Shown here in pieces: positions 47,760 to 60,659 of a stretch of 64,000 bases of DNA; positions within the stretch are counted from its first letter, which is position 1, and every line of letters starts with the position of its first letter. The DNA lies in contig CM029393.1 of assembly GCA_017165825.1 (NCBI GenBank), forward strand, positions 4,580,468 to 4,644,467. Direction: 5' to 3'. Both the position numbers and the translations under genes were made by a program. Below the pieces are notes generated by a model, which worked only from the letters and a program-made list of their open reading frames with translations, made no database searches and was not told where the DNA came from. The DNA comes from Hepsetus odoe (Eukaryota > Chordata > Actinopteri > Characiformes > Hepsetidae).

Positions 47760-48560
47760 GCAAATTGTTACGGGCTCAGTGTCATCCTCCACAGTGTGTG
47801 ATATAAGGTTAGGCTGCCGTGGCACCTGGATAAGAGGGCTTTTTGTCATGCGCGTGTAAGACGGCGATACATAACTCCTTTATCGCTAGCTCCTGGCCGC
47901 TAAGCTTATCCCAGCTTTAAGACTGGCACACAAGTCTTTCTAATGAGGCTCCCTGGGCTGGAGGGATCCGTCCGACACAGACGTGCTCAGCATCCCAAAC
48001 ACGGCCCCCCTCTTACCACCCACACACGCACACACTCAGTGCAGGGGTCGCGCCTTAACTTCGGCCTCCGAAAGGCGTGCCATGCTGGGAAGTCATGAAC
48101 TGATGCTTTGCGCTTTTGCTTTTCTCTTTGTTAGCCGTGCTTGGCACGAGTAATTTTCCTTCTAGCTTGTGCGTGTACGGTTTTTGAAGCATCATTAACC
48201 TTGAGGCGTGATGAACTGCACGCATGCTGAATTTTATGTGTCTAGGCGGAAGGTTTGAACCGAGGGCGCTTGTTAATCCCTCCTGTATTTGAGACAATGT
48301 AAAAGAGGCACATAAGCATGATTAGGAGGAACAAACTCCCCTGACCGGGCATCTGGGCTTAAGCAGCGAGGATGCAGATCGGTTCACATGCACACTTTTC
48401 ATCAACACAAGTGCCGTTTGCTTGGTGAAGGGGAGGTAGCATCCTAATGAGGAGCGCTGGCAGGCGCATAGGCCATTGTTTCCTCATTTCTAAGTATAGA
48501 GCAACAGCTGCCATATGGGGGGTGCAATGATAAATCAGTTCTGAACTATGCACTGATTCT
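47760..48560. promoter_or_regulatory. Candidate conserved non-coding block
   Basis: Unique sequence with unusually many CpGs for the window (CATGCGCGTGTAAGACGGCG, GATCCGTCCGACACAGACG) and TAATGAGG-type cores. ORFs at 48055-48297 and 48359-48568 lack splice signals and family resemblance. Enhancer or conserved element status is inferred only. Confidence 0.35.
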
Positions 48561-49039
48561 AAAGGCATTGTGATTTTTTTTTTCAGTGTACGTGAATTCT
48601 TAGCATAACACTACATGGCCAGCAAATTACAGAGCAACTGTCAGTTAGAAAGATGATGGCGACTGTCTTAGGTTTTTATTCATTCACATACCAGTGCTCT
48701 AATTTTGGTCTGAAACTGAATGCCCTAGTTGATGTAATGCCTAAAGGCTTAATCTTTGTGCCGCACATCCTTTTTCACCTGTACTGTTGGTTCTATTTTA
48801 TTTAGAAGAGAGGTGGAAAATGGAAGAAGCGAGGAGGAGAAGGTGAGGGAGGCTGTTTATACCACCTAGTCTCACCTTCTGCTGCAATGAGAGTGAACAA
48901 GCCACCTCTGTGCTTGGGCAAAATGAATAATGGAACTTTCTGCCTGGAACATAGCGAAGAGGCTTACAACAGCGTTGAGCTCGCTACGGCTGCTGACTCG
49001 GGCAGACAGAGATAATGCAAAAGAGACAGAATGAGAGAG

Positions 49040-49063
49040 GGAGAGAGAGAGAGAGAGAGAGAG
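49040..49063. repeat. (GA)n microsatellite
   Basis: About 24 bp of GA units followed by a G-rich run. Confidence 0.93.
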
Positions 49064-49410
49064 TGGGGGGAAGGGGGCGCTAAGCTGCTTCATCAAATCT
49101 CCCAAATGAGACCAAACACACAAAAGCAGCTGAAAGGGGTTCAAGTCAAATGTAACAAAGAAGTAACATCTGACTCACAATTAAGTTGGAGCCTGGAAAG
49201 TATAGCATGAGACAAAGGCTCTATCTTCTTCAAGCTGCATTGGCAAAGCGCTTCTTCCTCGAAAATGAAAGCCTATAATGGGTATTATTATTATGCAGTA
49301 TTATTTTGTGAGATGTCTGCAAAACACAACACTGGCTACTAGAAGCTAATGAATGATGAGAAACACTTCAATAGGCCATATCTCATTTCCTAAAGAGTGA
49401 GTCTATATTA

Positions 49411-49438
49411 AAAAAGAAAGAAAGAAAGAAAGAAAGAA
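49411..49438. repeat. (AAAG)n microsatellite
   Basis: About seven tetranucleotide units. Confidence 0.93.
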
Positions 49439-49646
49439 GTGTAAATTATTATGTTGATGTTTTTTCCATTGCTCTCACTTAAATGAACTGACAAAAGGCT
49501 ATATCAAGAGTAGAAAGGGATGGAAACAAGTTATTTCCCACAAGTTAAAATTAAGTGTAATTTGGAAAGCTACAGTCACTTGATATTTTGTGGTTGTGTG
49601 GAAAGTCCTTAGCATCATCAGTATGCATCAGAGATTGCCGCAAAGA

Positions 49647-49648
<2 letters not shown>

Positions 49649-49695
<47 letters not shown>

Positions 49696-49697
49696 CG
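49649..49697. repeat. (GT)n(GC)n microsatellite
   Basis: GT dinucleotides from 49649 pass without interruption into GC dinucleotides up to 49697. All 49 bp alternate purine and pyrimidine, a strong Z-DNA candidate. Confidence 0.97.
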
Positions 49698-50039
49698 AAG
49701 AAGTCAGGGAGAAAAAAAAGAGAAAGTGACCATTGATTAACTCATTTATCTCAATCAATAAAATCAGGGAAATCCCATAGGTATCTGATTAAGATTAAAT
49801 GTTTAGTTTAGAGCCCATCTTGCTGTTGTTACGTGCGTGAACATGTTTCTAAAAACCTTTTTTTAAAACAAACACAGTTTTAATCAACTTAACAGTGATC
49901 TTTTTGATTCTCTGATTGCAACTACTACCGTTCTGAAATAATAACTCTTACACAGTCACAGATTAAGCCAAAACAGTGCTTCTGAAAGCACTCAAGGGTT
50001 TAGTTTTGATGGGAGGGAACACTCCCATTGGAGTTTCTA

Positions 50040-51260
50040 GTGACAGCGGTGTCATTACCATTTACTGCCGATAAACTGCACAGGCCTTGGGCTGCCAGAT
50101 CTGAGCCTTCAGTCTGCGTCACTGTGTTGGAGATGTTCACTGAGCAGCTGCAATGCCAGCTCACCTATTTAAAAAGATGAGTGATTTCCACAACCAGTCT
50201 TCATTGCAAGGCTGATTCAATATTGCCAAGCTGGCAGCTGCTGGCAGAGCTGGCCGTGGTTGCAGTAAAAAAGTGAAAATACATCTTTTCAGCTATCGGC
50301 CTTTTGGTATCTGCTTTGGCAACTGTTTGCATCCACACTGAAGACATGCAATGTTTGACCTCTTGGAAGAGGAACATAATGGCCAAAAGCCAAAGTTAGC
50401 TGAGGGGTTGCTGGTTCAAGCCCAAGCCAACAGCAGTAGCTGTGTCAGCGCCTAAATGCAAATCTAAAAGTTTTGTTGCCTGGCCATATTTCACATGCAA
50501 GGTAAGCCTCTTGTACATTCACACTTCTGAGAGTGTGTTTTTCTTTTCTTAACAGGTAGCTGCAATTGGCCTGCCAGCTCTACTTGCATGAACTTCATGT
50601 GCAGGGAAGAGCACTTCCAGCTGAGGATGTAATATTAGTGGAGCAAATTCACTGATGCATTTCTTTTTCATCTTCCGCGCTTTCAATTGGAAATTAAACG
50701 CCTTTTGGTTTTATCTTTCAATCCTGCCCGTCTGGCCAGTTATTCACACTGACACTTTCTGTAATGGTTTGCCCAGAGAATTGCCACCTACCAGGCCCCT
50801 TAACGCCTGTGCTCTTGATGCTTGATGCATGAAGACTCCCCCAAATTGGCAATCAGGTGAGCTTGGCTCGCTGGCATCCTGACTCCTATTCCCTTCCCCG
50901 GCTGCCATGACTGTTTTCGCCAGGGCCCTGACAGGTGCTCCCGACAAAATCCATTACCGTCGCAATTACACAATCTCACTTCTCCCCCCCTACACCCCAC
51001 ACTCCAGCTCTCGCTCTCTATCAGGGGCTGCCATCAGCAAGGGCCCTGCCCGCCTGTCCGTCCGGACGATTGGCTAATTAGAGGAGCTTAAGAGGAGGAA
51101 GCCTGCTTTAATCTTCATTAGGGCACAGAAATGGGTTGGCTGTCAGTGTGGTGGAGAAGGTGTGGTGCCATCAACAGCTTTAAATGCATGCCGGCGACCC
51201 TATCTCTCATGCACTGTGGCTGAAAAATGAAGCCTGAATGTAATAAATGCCACCCTGTGT
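50040..51260. promoter_or_regulatory. Candidate conserved non-coding block (large)
   Basis: About 1.2 kb of unique sequence without repeats, with retained CpGs (GTCCGTCCGGACGATTGG) and homeodomain cores (TGGCTAATTAGAGG, TTCAATTGGAAATTAAACG). The ORFs at 50744-50947 and 50800-51000 overlap on one strand and show no family features. It is the best candidate in the right flank for a deeply conserved enhancer, but this is inference. Confidence 0.38.
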
Positions 51261-51269
51261 GTGACACTG

Positions 51270-52990
51270 ATCATTTATGTATCTTTCAGTTTCCTGCCAC
51301 AGCTCTCAGACAGTAGGTTTAAAGTTTAATGAAGGTTTAAAAGGAACTGTATGATAGTTTTTCCTAAACTGTATGATGATTTTTCCTAAAAAATATAAAA
51401 TGTTTTCCATAGGCTTCCATGGAAGATGGTGGCGATATGGGGTTACCACAACCAGCATAAGAACAGTCCAACAGCATCATATTTTTGGGTAGTGCATGAA
51501 TAATAAACATGTAATTCAATGCATGCACCAAGTATTGTTAGCCTAAATCCATTGTTTATCTTTCAGCTTAATAAGTATTATTCAGGCTGTACTGGCTTCA
51601 GTGTTACTTTGCAAAGGAGCTCTACAGAAAGTGGACAGTGATGATGTGCAGGAACATCTCATTAAATGCAATATTTTCATGAATCCACAGCAGTAAAATA
51701 GTCCAAGGCCAGTTTTAATATTAAGTGCATGCTATACTTATCAGGTCTCACTATAACATGGAAACAGACCCACAACCACTGTAGAACATTGCATCACTAA
51801 TCTACTGGCATGTTAGAATTTTCACAAGTAATCTTAACTAATTTTGGGCCCAGTGGAAGTCTGTAGAAGATCATTTTACATTTTATCTAGTAGGGAAAAA
51901 AAAGATTTTTTTTTTACTTGGAGAAAGAGGAATATAGCCTCTTTGTTTCTGATGCTGCTGTGCTAAGCCTCCCAGTTTGTGCTTTTCCTACCGCACACAG
52001 CACTCTGCATTAAGTTTTGAGAAATTTCAAGATCAGCATTAAAAAATTAGCATGTTTGGTGGTGCAAGGTAAAACTATAATTAAATTCTGCCTGCTACCA
52101 TTGCATAACAGTGCAAACATGTGAAAATAAGTCCAGTATGATGCAAGGTGCTCAATTTATGCCACCTCACAGTAAAAATGCAGTTTTCCAGGCAGCAAGA
52201 GAGACATATCCAATTAGTATGGCTGCAGAATTAGCAGTCATTTCAATCTTCTGTTCATTAAATTCTTGTCCTCCCTCTGACATGATAACTTGGTCTGGCA
52301 AAAAAATCAGCCTGACTTCAGAGACAGTTAAAAAGAGCATTAATTGGCTGACATGCTTTACTAGTGTTCATATATTCTTATATATTATATGAACCTTATT
52401 TAAATTTGACATAACAACATGAATATGAGAAATAAAGTTTTATTTCCTGGTATTTACATTTAGATGTGTTTATTTATATATAATATATAGCACCTTTTTT
52501 ACATGAGCATCCAGATTTTCAAGTGAACTGTAATGTTGGAATATTACATTCTGAGAGGTGTTTGCTGTAAGATTGGTTTGTTTAAAATATAAATAGCTCT
52601 TGACTTCTACTCTTAAACTGAGTTTTGGATTTTTTAGTTTTTGTGAAGAATGCAATTGTTGTAAAAAAAAAAAAAAGCGAAAATCAAAGTGAAAAACAGA
52701 GTGATCTTTGGAGGAATAGCATGCTGTTCTGAAGCTTAGTAAAGAAGGAAAATCCTTTAGAAGCATTTCAAAACATTGAACATAGCCAGTGCTTTAGAAT
52801 GTCCTGAAAAAGAAGGAAACCATGGGTGTACTAAAAAATAGACACTGAACCAGTCAGTAACAACAGCTGATGACAAACTGAATAGTAAAGAAGTGAGTAG
52901 TAAAGAATAACCCCTTGATTTGTAAAATCAAGAATGAAATATAGAGGCCATACCATGAGATGCAAACACCTCACTGGCAGTAAGAAATGG
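51270..52990. other. Intergenic DNA, nothing recognised
   Basis: AT-rich, with short A and T runs (for example 52664-52677). ORFs at 52111-52392 and 52470-52766 have no support. Confidence 0.45.
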
Positions 52991-53009
52991 AAAACCAAAA
53001 AAAGTACAG

Positions 53010-53695
53010 ACATGAGCCAAAAAGTTTCGGGAACAAGTTTTATAAGATTAAGATTAAACCAAGTGATGGAACGGCAAAGTGGGAAGAAAGAAAGGATATA
53101 CTCATGATCCAAAATCTATAATTTTTGAAGCACAACGGGGGAAGAGCCTGTCCTACATTCTTCTGGAACAAGCTAAGTAATCTTCATTCTCATGATGGTA
53201 GCAGCAGAATGAGCTTTGTAATGTACAGAAACATTTATTTGCTAAATTACAGAGAAGTTAATCCAAACCAATCAGGAAGAACCCTATCATGCAGCAAGAT
53301 AATGAACCAGTTTAATAAAGGACTTCATATAACCAATCAAACAAGCTTTTCATCACCTGAGAGGATACTGAAGAGAGTAACTCCCAAGAAGAAAAAAAAA
53401 AAACAACAACTTTGGTGAAGTCATTGGATCGCAGGCTTGCAAGGGATATGCAACCAAATATTTAATAATTAATTTAGATTTATTTTTAAAAACTTCTGTT
53501 GTAATACTTTTGCTCACTTTAAGTAGTGGATGCTATGTTCTATCTACTTTAATGTCTAGATGAAAATTCCAGGAAATACAAGCTGAAAATCTAATCAATC
53601 ATCTTATATTCTTCTTTTGATCTCAAACCCATATATGTTCAGTGCACAGCAATGAACTGGTCATGTTGTTCCAATACTTTTATAGGTGTATAAAT
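53010..53695 (+). pseudogene. 5'-truncated Tc1-like element, second family
   Basis: From about 53030 the sequence follows the DDE half of a fish Tc1 transposase that I recognise: AGATTAAACCAAGTGATGG, AGAAAGAAAGGATATACTC, CATGATGGTAGCAGCAGAAT, CATGCAGCAAGATAATGA. Its 3' untranslated part follows, with CAACCAAATATT, CTTTTGATCTCAAACCC and a terminal GTTCCAATACTTTTATAGGT. Frameshifts and deletions abolish coding. The left terminal repeat and the DNA-binding half are missing. Confidence 0.82.
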
Positions 53696-53879
53696 AAAAT
53701 AGCAGTTTAATTAGAGTGAAAAATGTCCACTTAAGTATACGGTCTCTTCCTAAATCATATGAGGGGAAAAAGAAGAAAGTCATTTTTATTAACGTTCTCT
53801 AATATTAAATTGTTCTCTTAAGCCCTCCATCTGAATATGCTTAAGGAGATAAGGAGATTATCCAAAGTTTAAGACTCTG

Positions 53880-54240
53880 ACTTTTCTTCTCTTTTGTTTC
53901 CGCGACATCAGATTTAGGAGCATCCGTCATCCTGGCTCGCTTCCTGTTGAGAGAGATTAATTGCGTCGCCCCATCCTAGCAGGCGTGGACTGCATAATCA
54001 CCTTCCTTAATGAGGCCTGCCATTTACCACCACAATTACTGCTATTTCCAAGCCCATTCAAAACCCTGCACCCAAAGGCCAAAGTTTTGGTCAGACTGGT
54101 TGCCATGGTGAACTTTTTCCCCATTTTAATTGAATATATTAATGCAAGGCTGATGGGTGTTTTTTCATACCGGCTTTGGGGGTTATACATGCATAAACGT
54201 GCTAAGAATAGGGATGATTGAAGAACTTTGTTGGGCAAAG
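53880..54240. promoter_or_regulatory. Candidate conserved non-coding block
   Basis: Unique, with GATTAATTGCGTCGCCCC, CACAATTACTGC and an HNF4/nuclear-receptor-like AGGCCAAAGTTTTGGTCA. Overlapping ORFs on both strands (53957-54238, 53961-54221) are probably chance. Function is not established. Confidence 0.33.
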
Positions 54241-54819
54241 TGTAGTGCTATTCAGGTGATGAGATGACTTTTGTGTGCGTGACCTAATAAGATGTTGTTG
54301 TAACCTTTGGTTGCTACACCCCCTTCCCCCTACATAAATTACCATTGCCATTTAAGGCCTAATCACATTAACCTTCGAAAGAAACTAAAGACCTGAGCAA
54401 CTCACTGTATATTAGAAAAGAGTGCCTAGAAATAACCTGCACATTCATCTCTCCTCATACTTGTCCTGTATCCTGAGAGATGGTCAAAAATCATTCAGAG
54501 AGAGCTGAAACAGCCCATTGAATCTTGTCTTATTGGGAAATGTTCATGCTTCTCTCTATCACCAGGCTGCCAGATAGTGCTGGTATGATATGATTGGTAA
54601 GGTCCAATTCACAGTGTGAATAAGCCTCTCCCTGCCTGATTACATGGTCTGATGTAGTGTCCTGACCGTTTCCAAGACACACCTTTCAGTAAGAGACAAA
54701 AAAAAAAAACCCTCCACCCAGACTTTTCATTCAAATTCATGCCATGTAGCCTTCCAAATTCTGCACAATAATTGAGGGGAAGTCAGGTGAAACTTGCCTG
54801 GGGCCAGATTTGAAGTGTT

Positions 54820-55010
54820 CCTGAGAAATGACAGATGGTAACCATCCTATACCATGGTGGCATTTGCAAAGGGGCCACTTGGATCTCCCATGGGGTTCAT
54901 AATTACCATGAAGTCAATTAACAGGCAAACTGGTGGAGAATGAAGGCACCAGAACCAGGTGCCGAGGAGCACCTTCATGGCTGCCAGCCTTTACAAAGAC
55001 TTTCATACAT
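54820..55010. promoter_or_regulatory. Candidate conserved non-coding block
   Basis: Unique segment with TCATAATTACCATGAAGTC, CAATTAACAGGC and an E-box-containing ACCAGGTGCCGAGG. No repeat or coding frame. Confidence 0.27.
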
Positions 55011-55533
55011 AAATGGAAAAGGCTAGTCAGCTGTCATTGCTAAAAATACTTTTATAACATTTCAAACATATTAAGATCTTCAATAAGCTGAGGACCCAGA
55101 TTCTGGATGCTATTAGTAGATGAAGATTTTTGAGTACCTGAACCTCTGAAGTAGCCTTTAGTACATTAGGTTTCTAAAGTATATATTATTTTCAGTATTT
55201 AAATAGGTCTGTGGCTTCTCTTTGGCAGCTGGGCCTGAAACACTCTGTCATAATTCATAAATGCAATATCTAATTTAAGAACTAAATAAAATCTTTATTT
55301 AGGCCTGTTATGTCTTTATGTTCCTTTGTTTTGGTAAATAACCCCTGAATAAAGTCTTTATCTTCAGCCCTGAGGTTGGTTGAGACTTACAAAGAGGATT
55401 TTTACTCAAGTCTGGTTTCTTTCTAACCGACTGAAACATCTAAATATTTGCAGTCCCAACTCATCAAACCTCAGTCTCATAGACTTGTTGTTGATCCTCT
55501 TCCTCCTTCTTTTTCTTCTTTTTTTGGCGACAG

Positions 55534-55632
55534 AGACCATGAAGGCCGCAGAAGCAGGCGAAGGTGAACTGAGGCATTGCCTACCTATTTCCTCTATCTC
55601 CGGAAAACAACACCACCTGCAGAGACATACAG
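55534..55632 (+). CDS. Exon-like segment of unknown gene (tentative)
   Basis: A long pyrimidine tract (about 55492-55526) leads to the acceptor GGCGACAG at 55533. A donor ACATACAG|GTAAAG follows 55632. Between them lie 99 bp with an ATG at 55539 and an open frame of 31 codons plus one base, beginning MKAAEAGEGELRHCLP. I do not recognise the product. No partner exon was found in the window. It may be an alternative first coding exon, a lncRNA exon or chance. Confidence 0.25.
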
Positions 55633-55639
55633 GTAAAGA

Positions 55640-56355
55640 GAGGCAAAAAGGTGCTGAACGTGGTGAATCTTTGTTTTGGGCATCAGTTTGAAACAAGTGG
55701 TTCCTAATTATACAAGACACAACATTTTTGCGAGACTTTAAAGCATTAAAATCTCATACAATCCAAAAAACAAGGACATGTATTTCTGCTCTCCATTTTT
55801 TTTTCAATTCAGTCTGTAATAACAAACACTTATAAATATAACTTACAATGAGGAAGTGATATTCCACAAATGCAAAATGCATAATTAATTTCAAGTTACT
55901 TGCATTTATTCTAAAAGGCAACCCACTTAAGATAGATAGGGTAAAGTTTTGTTGTTGATGTTGTTGTTGTTGTTTTCATCAATTTTCACAGGCATACATA
56001 TTGGTGGGGCAATTAAATAATCGTTGACAAATTTTGATTTGTGACAATGAGTCATTTGTGACCTGGAGACCAAGAGGGCACAATCAGCCTTGTCTTCTCT
56101 GGGAGAGTCTTCTCTCTCCATATCATTTTTTAACTGATGGAACAGAATCGTTGGTCTGAAACATTAAAAATTAAATGTAAAAGTTTTTTTTGTTTGATAC
56201 CTGTTTGTATTGAGGTGAGAGGGCTTGTAATGAATGATACAATATGATATGTTGTATGCGTATACTCTTAATGAACTAATGGCTACCTTAACATGGTTAC
56301 TCTAAAAAGATTCATTAGTAACACTTTCCCTTTACTTTATTAATGTAAAAACTGA
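55640..56355. other. Intergenic DNA, nothing recognised
   Basis: AT-rich, with a short TTG repeat at about 55948-55974. No feature supported. Confidence 0.5.
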
Positions 56356-56362
56356 CAGTACA

Positions 56363-56545
56363 TTGGAACACAGTGGTAGGTACTCGCCTATGAACCAAAA
56401 GTTTGCAGGTTCAAATACTACCTCCAGCACTACCATCCTTGGGTTTCTGAGCAAGACCTTTAACCCCAAGCTACTCCAGGAAAACTGTCCCTGTAATTAG
56501 GAAATGGAAGTCACTCTGAATATGAGTGTCTGGTGAAAGCCATCA
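56363..56545 (+). repeat. SINE (family B), copy 3
   Basis: Diverged copy with ACAGTGGTAGGTACTCGCC at the head, B-box-like CAGGTTCAAATAC, TGAGCAAGACCTTTAACCC, ACTGTCCCTGTAATTAGG and the tail CACTCTGAATATGAGTGTC. It is less well preserved than the copy at 31503. Confidence 0.83.
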
Positions 56546-56559
56546 ATGTCAATTTTATT

Positions 56560-57030
56560 AAACTAGTAATGTGCTGTAAATGTACATATTTACATTAGGA
56601 TGTAAAATTGAGCGGTTGAGCATGGATAGGTCAGTTCTGTGGAGCCACAATGTGTCGCATAGATGCCAAAGCGCAAGGGCCTGGCATGGCTGCAGTGTTT
56701 ATCAGCATTGCATTGTTCTGGGCTGCAAGCCGGCTGAATGCTGCACTGGGCTGCAGAGGGAAGATTACTAGCAGGATGTGCTCAGGATTTGGCTGGCTGC
56801 ACCAAGCACCTTGTGTGCTGATGAGCTTTTCTATAAGAGGACAGTGGCAAATCATGCCTATCATATCACGCACAGGCCACAATTAACTAGAGTGGCGCTT
56901 CGTCTCAGAGGATTGAGCCGCCTGAAAGACCCTCGCATCTTAAGCCTTGCTGCAGAGGGGTGGTCATGTTTGGAAAAGCTGCAGAACTAGGCTGTGTTCA
57001 TCCATAGACCTCCTCAATAAGCACCTGAAT
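56560..57030. other. Unique sequence, possible conserved non-coding block
   Basis: Four ORFs in different frames overlap here (56580-56771, 56631-56882, 56650-56886, 56778-56990), which argues against coding. The sequence is GC-richer than average for the window. No repeat family seen. Confidence 0.27.
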
Positions 57031-58400
57031 TGTCTTGTATATGTATGGGGAGCCAACAATACGATTTCATGTGTATGCATATGGTGTGGCGCTAAAAGAT
57101 TCAATATGGGCACTGTGTGTGTGTTTTGCGTGAGTGTGTGCATTTGTGTGCGCTCCAGAGTATAAGGTTGTGCAGTGGAACGTGGACAGAAAAGCAATGT
57201 GACTGGGGTTTGATGCATTTGTGAATTCAACTCTGCAAAACCTCAGGAAGTCCCCATGGTCCCATTAGGGCATTTGCCAGTAATGTTTGAGGGCTTTCCA
57301 GTGATAAGAACTACACATGTAAGCGACTTAAAGCCACCAGCCTCATGCATTCCTATTTTAGTCAAGCTTGGGAGTCTGTTTGCAGTCCCAAGGGAACTTG
57401 ACTTACCTGCAGAGCTACTGGAAGAGGAGACCCCTGCAAGGAACGATCTCCAAGCACAGTAAAGGAGCTAAGAGACCCTGTTCAGCTCTGAGGACCAACT
57501 TAAGCACATAAGTTTACTACTTTGTGCACCTGTAGACCTGTAGTGTTGGCATGTAGCTTCGTTTATGAAACAAGGTTATGGAAGGCCAATCAATAGAGCA
57601 GTATGTGGCCTGAGTTCAGAAATAAAGCCGGTCAGAAAATTGTTCTTCTCTGGCACATTCTACTTCGACTGTCAATTTTTACTTGTCTGAAAGCCGATCT
57701 GTAGATTTTCTGCAGTTTTTTTTTTTACATACTTTTTGCCTTTTGTCTGTCTTACCAAATGAAGGATAGTGAAAATCTTAAGGCTGGTTTGAGAGTGAGG
57801 GATGGGCTTTGGTTCGAGGCTACAGTCCAACGAACTGTCCTGACATTTAATTTCTTATTGTTGGTGAAGGTGGTGAAGAGGGCTTCTCGGGGAGTCTCTA
57901 GTGCACACAGCGCAAGAGCTGTGCTCAGGGCAATTCTGAATAAAGTGGAGGAGGACTGCATGCTGAGGTTGCAGTAAAGTGCTCTTATTATGGTATTATT
58001 TTGTGTCGGGAGCAGCTCTGTAGCTGCAGTAAATGGGCTACAGTCATTCAGATGAAGGGTTGCAGACTAGTAGAGCATTCTCTTGTTAATCATTAGTACT
58101 TGAAGGACCCACACACACATACACACATACACTGAAGTACTGACATTGATGCACCAATCACCCGAACACATGCAAAGAGGCTTATATCTAGATAGTGTTG
58201 TTATTTTATATTTGACCAGCTTTCCAAGATTCAACACCATATTCTTGGCATGAAACAAAGTGTACATACATGACAGTAAAACATCTGGCTAAAGATGAAG
58301 GAACACCAAAAACCACCCATCCACCCATCCTCACGCACACAAATACACACAAAAGAAGCTGGGCGACAGCTGTGGCTCTCTTATCTGACAGGTTAGCACT
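57030..58400. other. Intergenic DNA, nothing recognised
   Basis: Contains an imperfect TG-rich stretch at about 57113-57152 and a CA-rich stretch at 58110-58133. No gene supported. Confidence 0.45.
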
Positions 58401-59080
58401 CACACCTTGACAAATTAGTCGAGTCTTTTGGGGTCTTGCGCCACTGAGTGCCCACAGATGTCTGCCTATCTAGAAAAAAAAGGATGGGGCATCATTCCCT
58501 GGATCTCATTGCTCCAGTGGATGTTATTATTTTTTACCAATGGGACAGTCTATTCTTTGTTACCAACTGATTCCCTCAGCTTCCAATGCCCCACTGCCCA
58601 AACCACACAATAACAAGCAGGGGTGAACCACTGCCCGAGAGGAAATACAACATTAACTTTTCACTTCCCATCCGTTTGCTCCCAATGAGTCTAATTAAGG
58701 ATGGGAGATGGGTGATAAATACTGCAGGCTTCATTAAAAACAGCCTGACTCAGCAGTCTGTACTAACAGGGAAGATAGGCGCTTTCCACACACTACTAAA
58801 ACTGCCTGCCACGGGGACAATTACCAGCCATGGTGCTGCAGGTGCCTGCGAGCATGCAGGGAGAGCGCCTCCGGGCACAGTATGTGTGTGAGTATGTGAT
58901 TCTGTGTGTGTGTGAGAGAAATAATCAGGTAGTAGTACTGGCAGTGTTGTGCATGCCTGCAACTTCCTGAGTGCCATTATGTCACACACGTCAGCAGTGA
59001 TTCCATTCAGCAGCAGCCGCACTTTTAATTACCACATTAAAAGCATGACTGCACTCCGCAGCTCGATGCAAACTGCATTA
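58400..59080. promoter_or_regulatory. Candidate conserved non-coding block
   Basis: Unique sequence with TCTAATTAAGGATGGG, GGGACAATTACCAGCC and CTTTTAATTACCACATTAA. A TG-rich piece (58881-58916) splits it. Several homeodomain cores lie within 400 bp. Function is inference. Confidence 0.33.
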
Positions 59081-59089
59081 CTAAGATGG

Positions 59090-60585
59090 ATTCACAAAAG
59101 TGCATGAACTACTTGTGTTTCCAAGGCAGTAAAATATATAGCAGGTGTAGTAATCTCCTCTAGCTGAACAGAGTGGGAAGGAAAGCTATTATGAGAGCAC
59201 AGTTACACCAGTGTTAATTAGGGAAAAACGACAGTTTGAGACAAAACCCACAACATCTATTGTGCAGTATTCACAATTGACTTGCCATGTGGAGATGGAG
59301 TGAGGAGAGTGATCTCATTTGTGTGCTGCGCTCTTTGACAGAGCATTTGTGTTTTTTCCAATGATTAACCAAAGTGTTTGCTGTATCCAGTCTGTTGAAC
59401 TGTCAGGGTTTGAAAAATACTGGGGGAAAAAATGTCAAGGCAATCTGCGTCGACCATATGACTGCAGTTCCTCCTGAGTGGCATTTTGAATCACACAAAC
59501 TCTGTAACTGTCTTTAATATATTGTTCTATACTATGTAAAGAGGGCTATGTTTCACCCATAATGGAGGGGTACATCTGTGCTCTCTTTCCTGTTATTTTT
59601 TTTACTTTTTTTAGCATGACCCCATCTGTCCCCAGGTGAACTTCCACTCTGTACCCAATGGCTTTGAACCCTATGTGACATGGCAGAGAAAAATCACATA
59701 GGAATAGAAAGCCATAAAACACAGCAGTGACCAAGTGTGAATGCAGAGACGTGCCAACTTTGCTTGTCCCTCCCATTCCCCTCAGTGCTTCCTACAATAC
59801 TATCCCAACCTCAGTTACACACAGACACTCCATTGCCCTCCATGTGGTACTGACAAGCACCCTGAACAGGAACCTGGTCCCATAGTCCCCCTGCACCTGC
59901 ATGTTTGTCTGCTGCAGATAGGAGATCCTCAGGGTTAACGTATTGCTGAGGCTTTGAGATAAGAACATAGACTTGGGTATTGACAAGAGGGCTTGCAAGA
60001 ACAGATTTGAGAGCATTACTAAGAGGAAGACAAGACAGGGGTTCAGCGATCAAGTCCAAGGAACCTCAAAGGGGGGTCTCTCTTTCGAACCGACAGCTGA
60101 CTTGAGGGGTTGCTAAGACAGTCAGCACTGCATGCTCTGGCAAAGTCCTGTTTACTGGATTAAACGTGCATGGCCCTGTTTCTTGTCTTTAAAAATAACT
60201 TAGATAGAAGAAAACTACCTCATGTAAGGAGAAAAAGGCTCCCAGAAGGAATGAATAATTAACTTGTGGAAAACTTGCGGAAATAACCATCCAATGCTTT
60301 TTTACTCCCTCATTACTTTTATTCCAAAGAGCAGTTTTCTAATTTAGCATTTTTTTTAAGCCATGAAAAGTTGTCTTTTAATGCATTAAACTGCAACGGC
60401 GTCAGTCGGTTTGTGGCAGTTTTTTAGAAAGGCTGTCCTAGACTTCACAAACAACTAAGAGTAGAAAAAGCATACAATGTTAATCAAAAGGCAGCTTTAT
60501 CATGGGAATGGACTGGTGCATAGTAAAATGGATTGACTGATCCTTGCTACCTATTCTGCACATGATCCTCTTCTGACTTTTTGAA
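59090..60585. other. Intergenic DNA, nothing recognised
   Basis: No exon or repeat supported. The ORFs at 59741-59938, 59792-60016 and 59811-60059 overlap on both strands. Confidence 0.45.
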
Positions 60586-60589
60586 CCAC

Positions 60590-60620
60590 AAGAGAGAGAG
60601 AGATAGAGATAGAGAGAGAG

Positions 60621-60656
<36 letters not shown>
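60590..60656. repeat. (AG)n microsatellite, about 67 bp
   Basis: Polypurine dinucleotide run with a few ATAG and GCGA interruptions. It creates Ser-Leu runs in a meaningless minus-strand ORF. Confidence 0.96.
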
Positions 60657-60659
<3 letters not shown>

